NCBI GenBank assembly: GCA_001887945.1
Contig: LDOQ01000071.1
Coordinates: 62,001 to 126,000, forward strand
Reading direction: 5' to 3'
Length of the DNA: 64,000 bases
Source of the DNA: Spraguea lophii
Taxonomy: Eukaryota > Microsporidia > Spragueidae
Of the stretch, positions 63,501 through 64,000 are shown one piece after another; the first letter of the stretch is position 1; each line of letters starts with the position of its first letter. The notes beneath the pieces are model-generated. The model was not told the DNA's origin. It made no database searches and saw nothing but the letters and a program-made list of their open reading frames with translations. Position numbers and translations under genes: made by a program.

Positions 63501-64000
63501 TTATTCAAATAACTTTTTTTTCATATCATAAACAGTATATTTCTCATCGAAAGTCATATCAAAGAAATTTTTCATTTTTATTATATTTAGATTCTTTATT
63601 TCTATCGATTTACTAGTCCAAGTAAGAATAATTATTTTAAACTTAGTATCGATATTTTTATATAAACTTTTAGTATTCTCTAAATCCCTTAAAATCCACA
63701 TAATATCAGATACATTCTTAAATGTAAAATGTATTATATAATTTAATATATTAGAAGTATTTTCACGTATTAATATTTGCTTGAAATCTGGATTGTTTTT
63801 ATTTTTATAAAAAGGTACTAAAAATTGCTTCATATCTATAAGAGTATTATGTAACTTCATAAGAGATAAATAATGAGGACTATTCGCTCTTTTAGTTTGT
63901 TTTTTGTCCAAAAGAAACATTGCATTTATTATTTTATCTAAATTTACAACACCATCGATAAATTCTTTTTTGATATAATTTATAAAGGTGTAATAAAGAT
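63501..64000 (-). CDS. Paralogue of the 39-kb gene (family 2), partial
   Basis: The frame stays open to the window edge, so the N-terminus lies to the right. The visible part has FINYIKKEFIDGVVNLDKII, SLMKLHNTLIDMKQFL and, at the C-terminus, KMKNFFDMTFDEKYTVYDMKKKLF. Each has a counterpart in the gene at 38944-40205 (NIKEEFTDSLQWLDNLF; SLIMLHKTFIKMKHFL; KAKKIFDMLFDKRFTSHDME) in the same order. All-helical, Lys/Ile-rich, no domain recognised. The full protein is probably about 350 residues. Confidence 0.72.
   Translation of the reverse strand, partial: LYYTFINYIKKEFIDGVVNLDKIINAMFLLDKKQTKRANSPHYLSLMKLHNTLIDMKQFLVPFYKNKNNPDFKQILIRENTSNILNYIIHFTFKNVSDIMWILRDLENTKSLYKNIDTKFKIIILTWTSKSIEIKNLNIIKMKNFFDMTFDEKYTVYDMKKKLFE

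Noticed and set aside
1..64000. CRISPR arrays, rRNA genes or bacterial-type operons
   Set aside because: None seen; the gene set and start signals are eukaryotic, and repeats lack regular unique spacers.

Overview
The window is AT-rich nuclear DNA from a microsporidian. Three things support this. Proteins are compact, intron-free eukaryotic orthologues (MCM3, PRI1, PSF1, RRP40, RPB6, uS19, uL24, GluRS, delta-COP, SAM synthetase). Most start codons lie a few bases after a CCC triplet, the start signal known from microsporidia. Several proteins look secreted or lineage-specific, with Asn/Lys-rich low complexity. Gene spacing is uneven and mobile DNA is abundant, so this is an expanded, repeat-rich genome rather than a compact Encephalitozoon-like one. 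I cannot name the species.

Layout. 1-4 kb: V-ATPase subunit H (enters from the left), a B-type cyclin and a 58-residue membrane protein. 4-8.7 kb: two SINE copies, a decayed Merlin (ISXO2-type) transposon and a secreted repeat protein. 8.8-16.3 kb: SAM synthetase, a large charged membrane-anchored protein, a NIF3 protein, a small ORF and MCM3. 16.3-23 kb: gene-poor DNA with two paralogous secreted proteins and a Merlin element carrying a nested SINE. 23.6-29.2 kb: a TRM4-type m5C methyltransferase, an EED/ESC-like WD40 protein, a CstF-64-like RRM protein, uL24 and a 49-residue ORF. 29.6-31.7 kb: a dead gene split by SINEs. 31.9-34 kb: RCC1-like and RING proteins. 34.4-41.9 kb: a mobile-element sink with three Merlin relics, several SINE copies, one member of a second paralogous family and tRNA-Ala. 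42.3-46 kb: dense housekeeping block (PER1-like, PRI1, uS19, RRP40, PSF1). 47.4-49.7 kb: SYG1/XPR1-like protein head to head with a coiled-coil protein. 50-56 kb: two Merlin relics around RPB6, GluRS and a small membrane protein. 56.8-62.8 kb: delta-COP, two unknown proteins and a multispanning membrane protein. The right end holds a partial second member of the 39-kb family.

The main result is a family of tRNA-derived SINEs (about 480 bp plus an A tail, Pol III A and B boxes, target-site duplications). There are eight substantial copies and three fragments, visibly GC-richer than their surroundings. They include a pair whose target-site duplications are swapped, which records an inversion between two copies; a mosaic copy; a copy nested in a Merlin element; and a copy abutting the tRNA-Ala terminator. 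Other notable points are an EED-like Polycomb subunit, two genes whose ATG codons abut at CCCCATATGGGG, and two unlisted micro-ORFs found through the CCC start signal.
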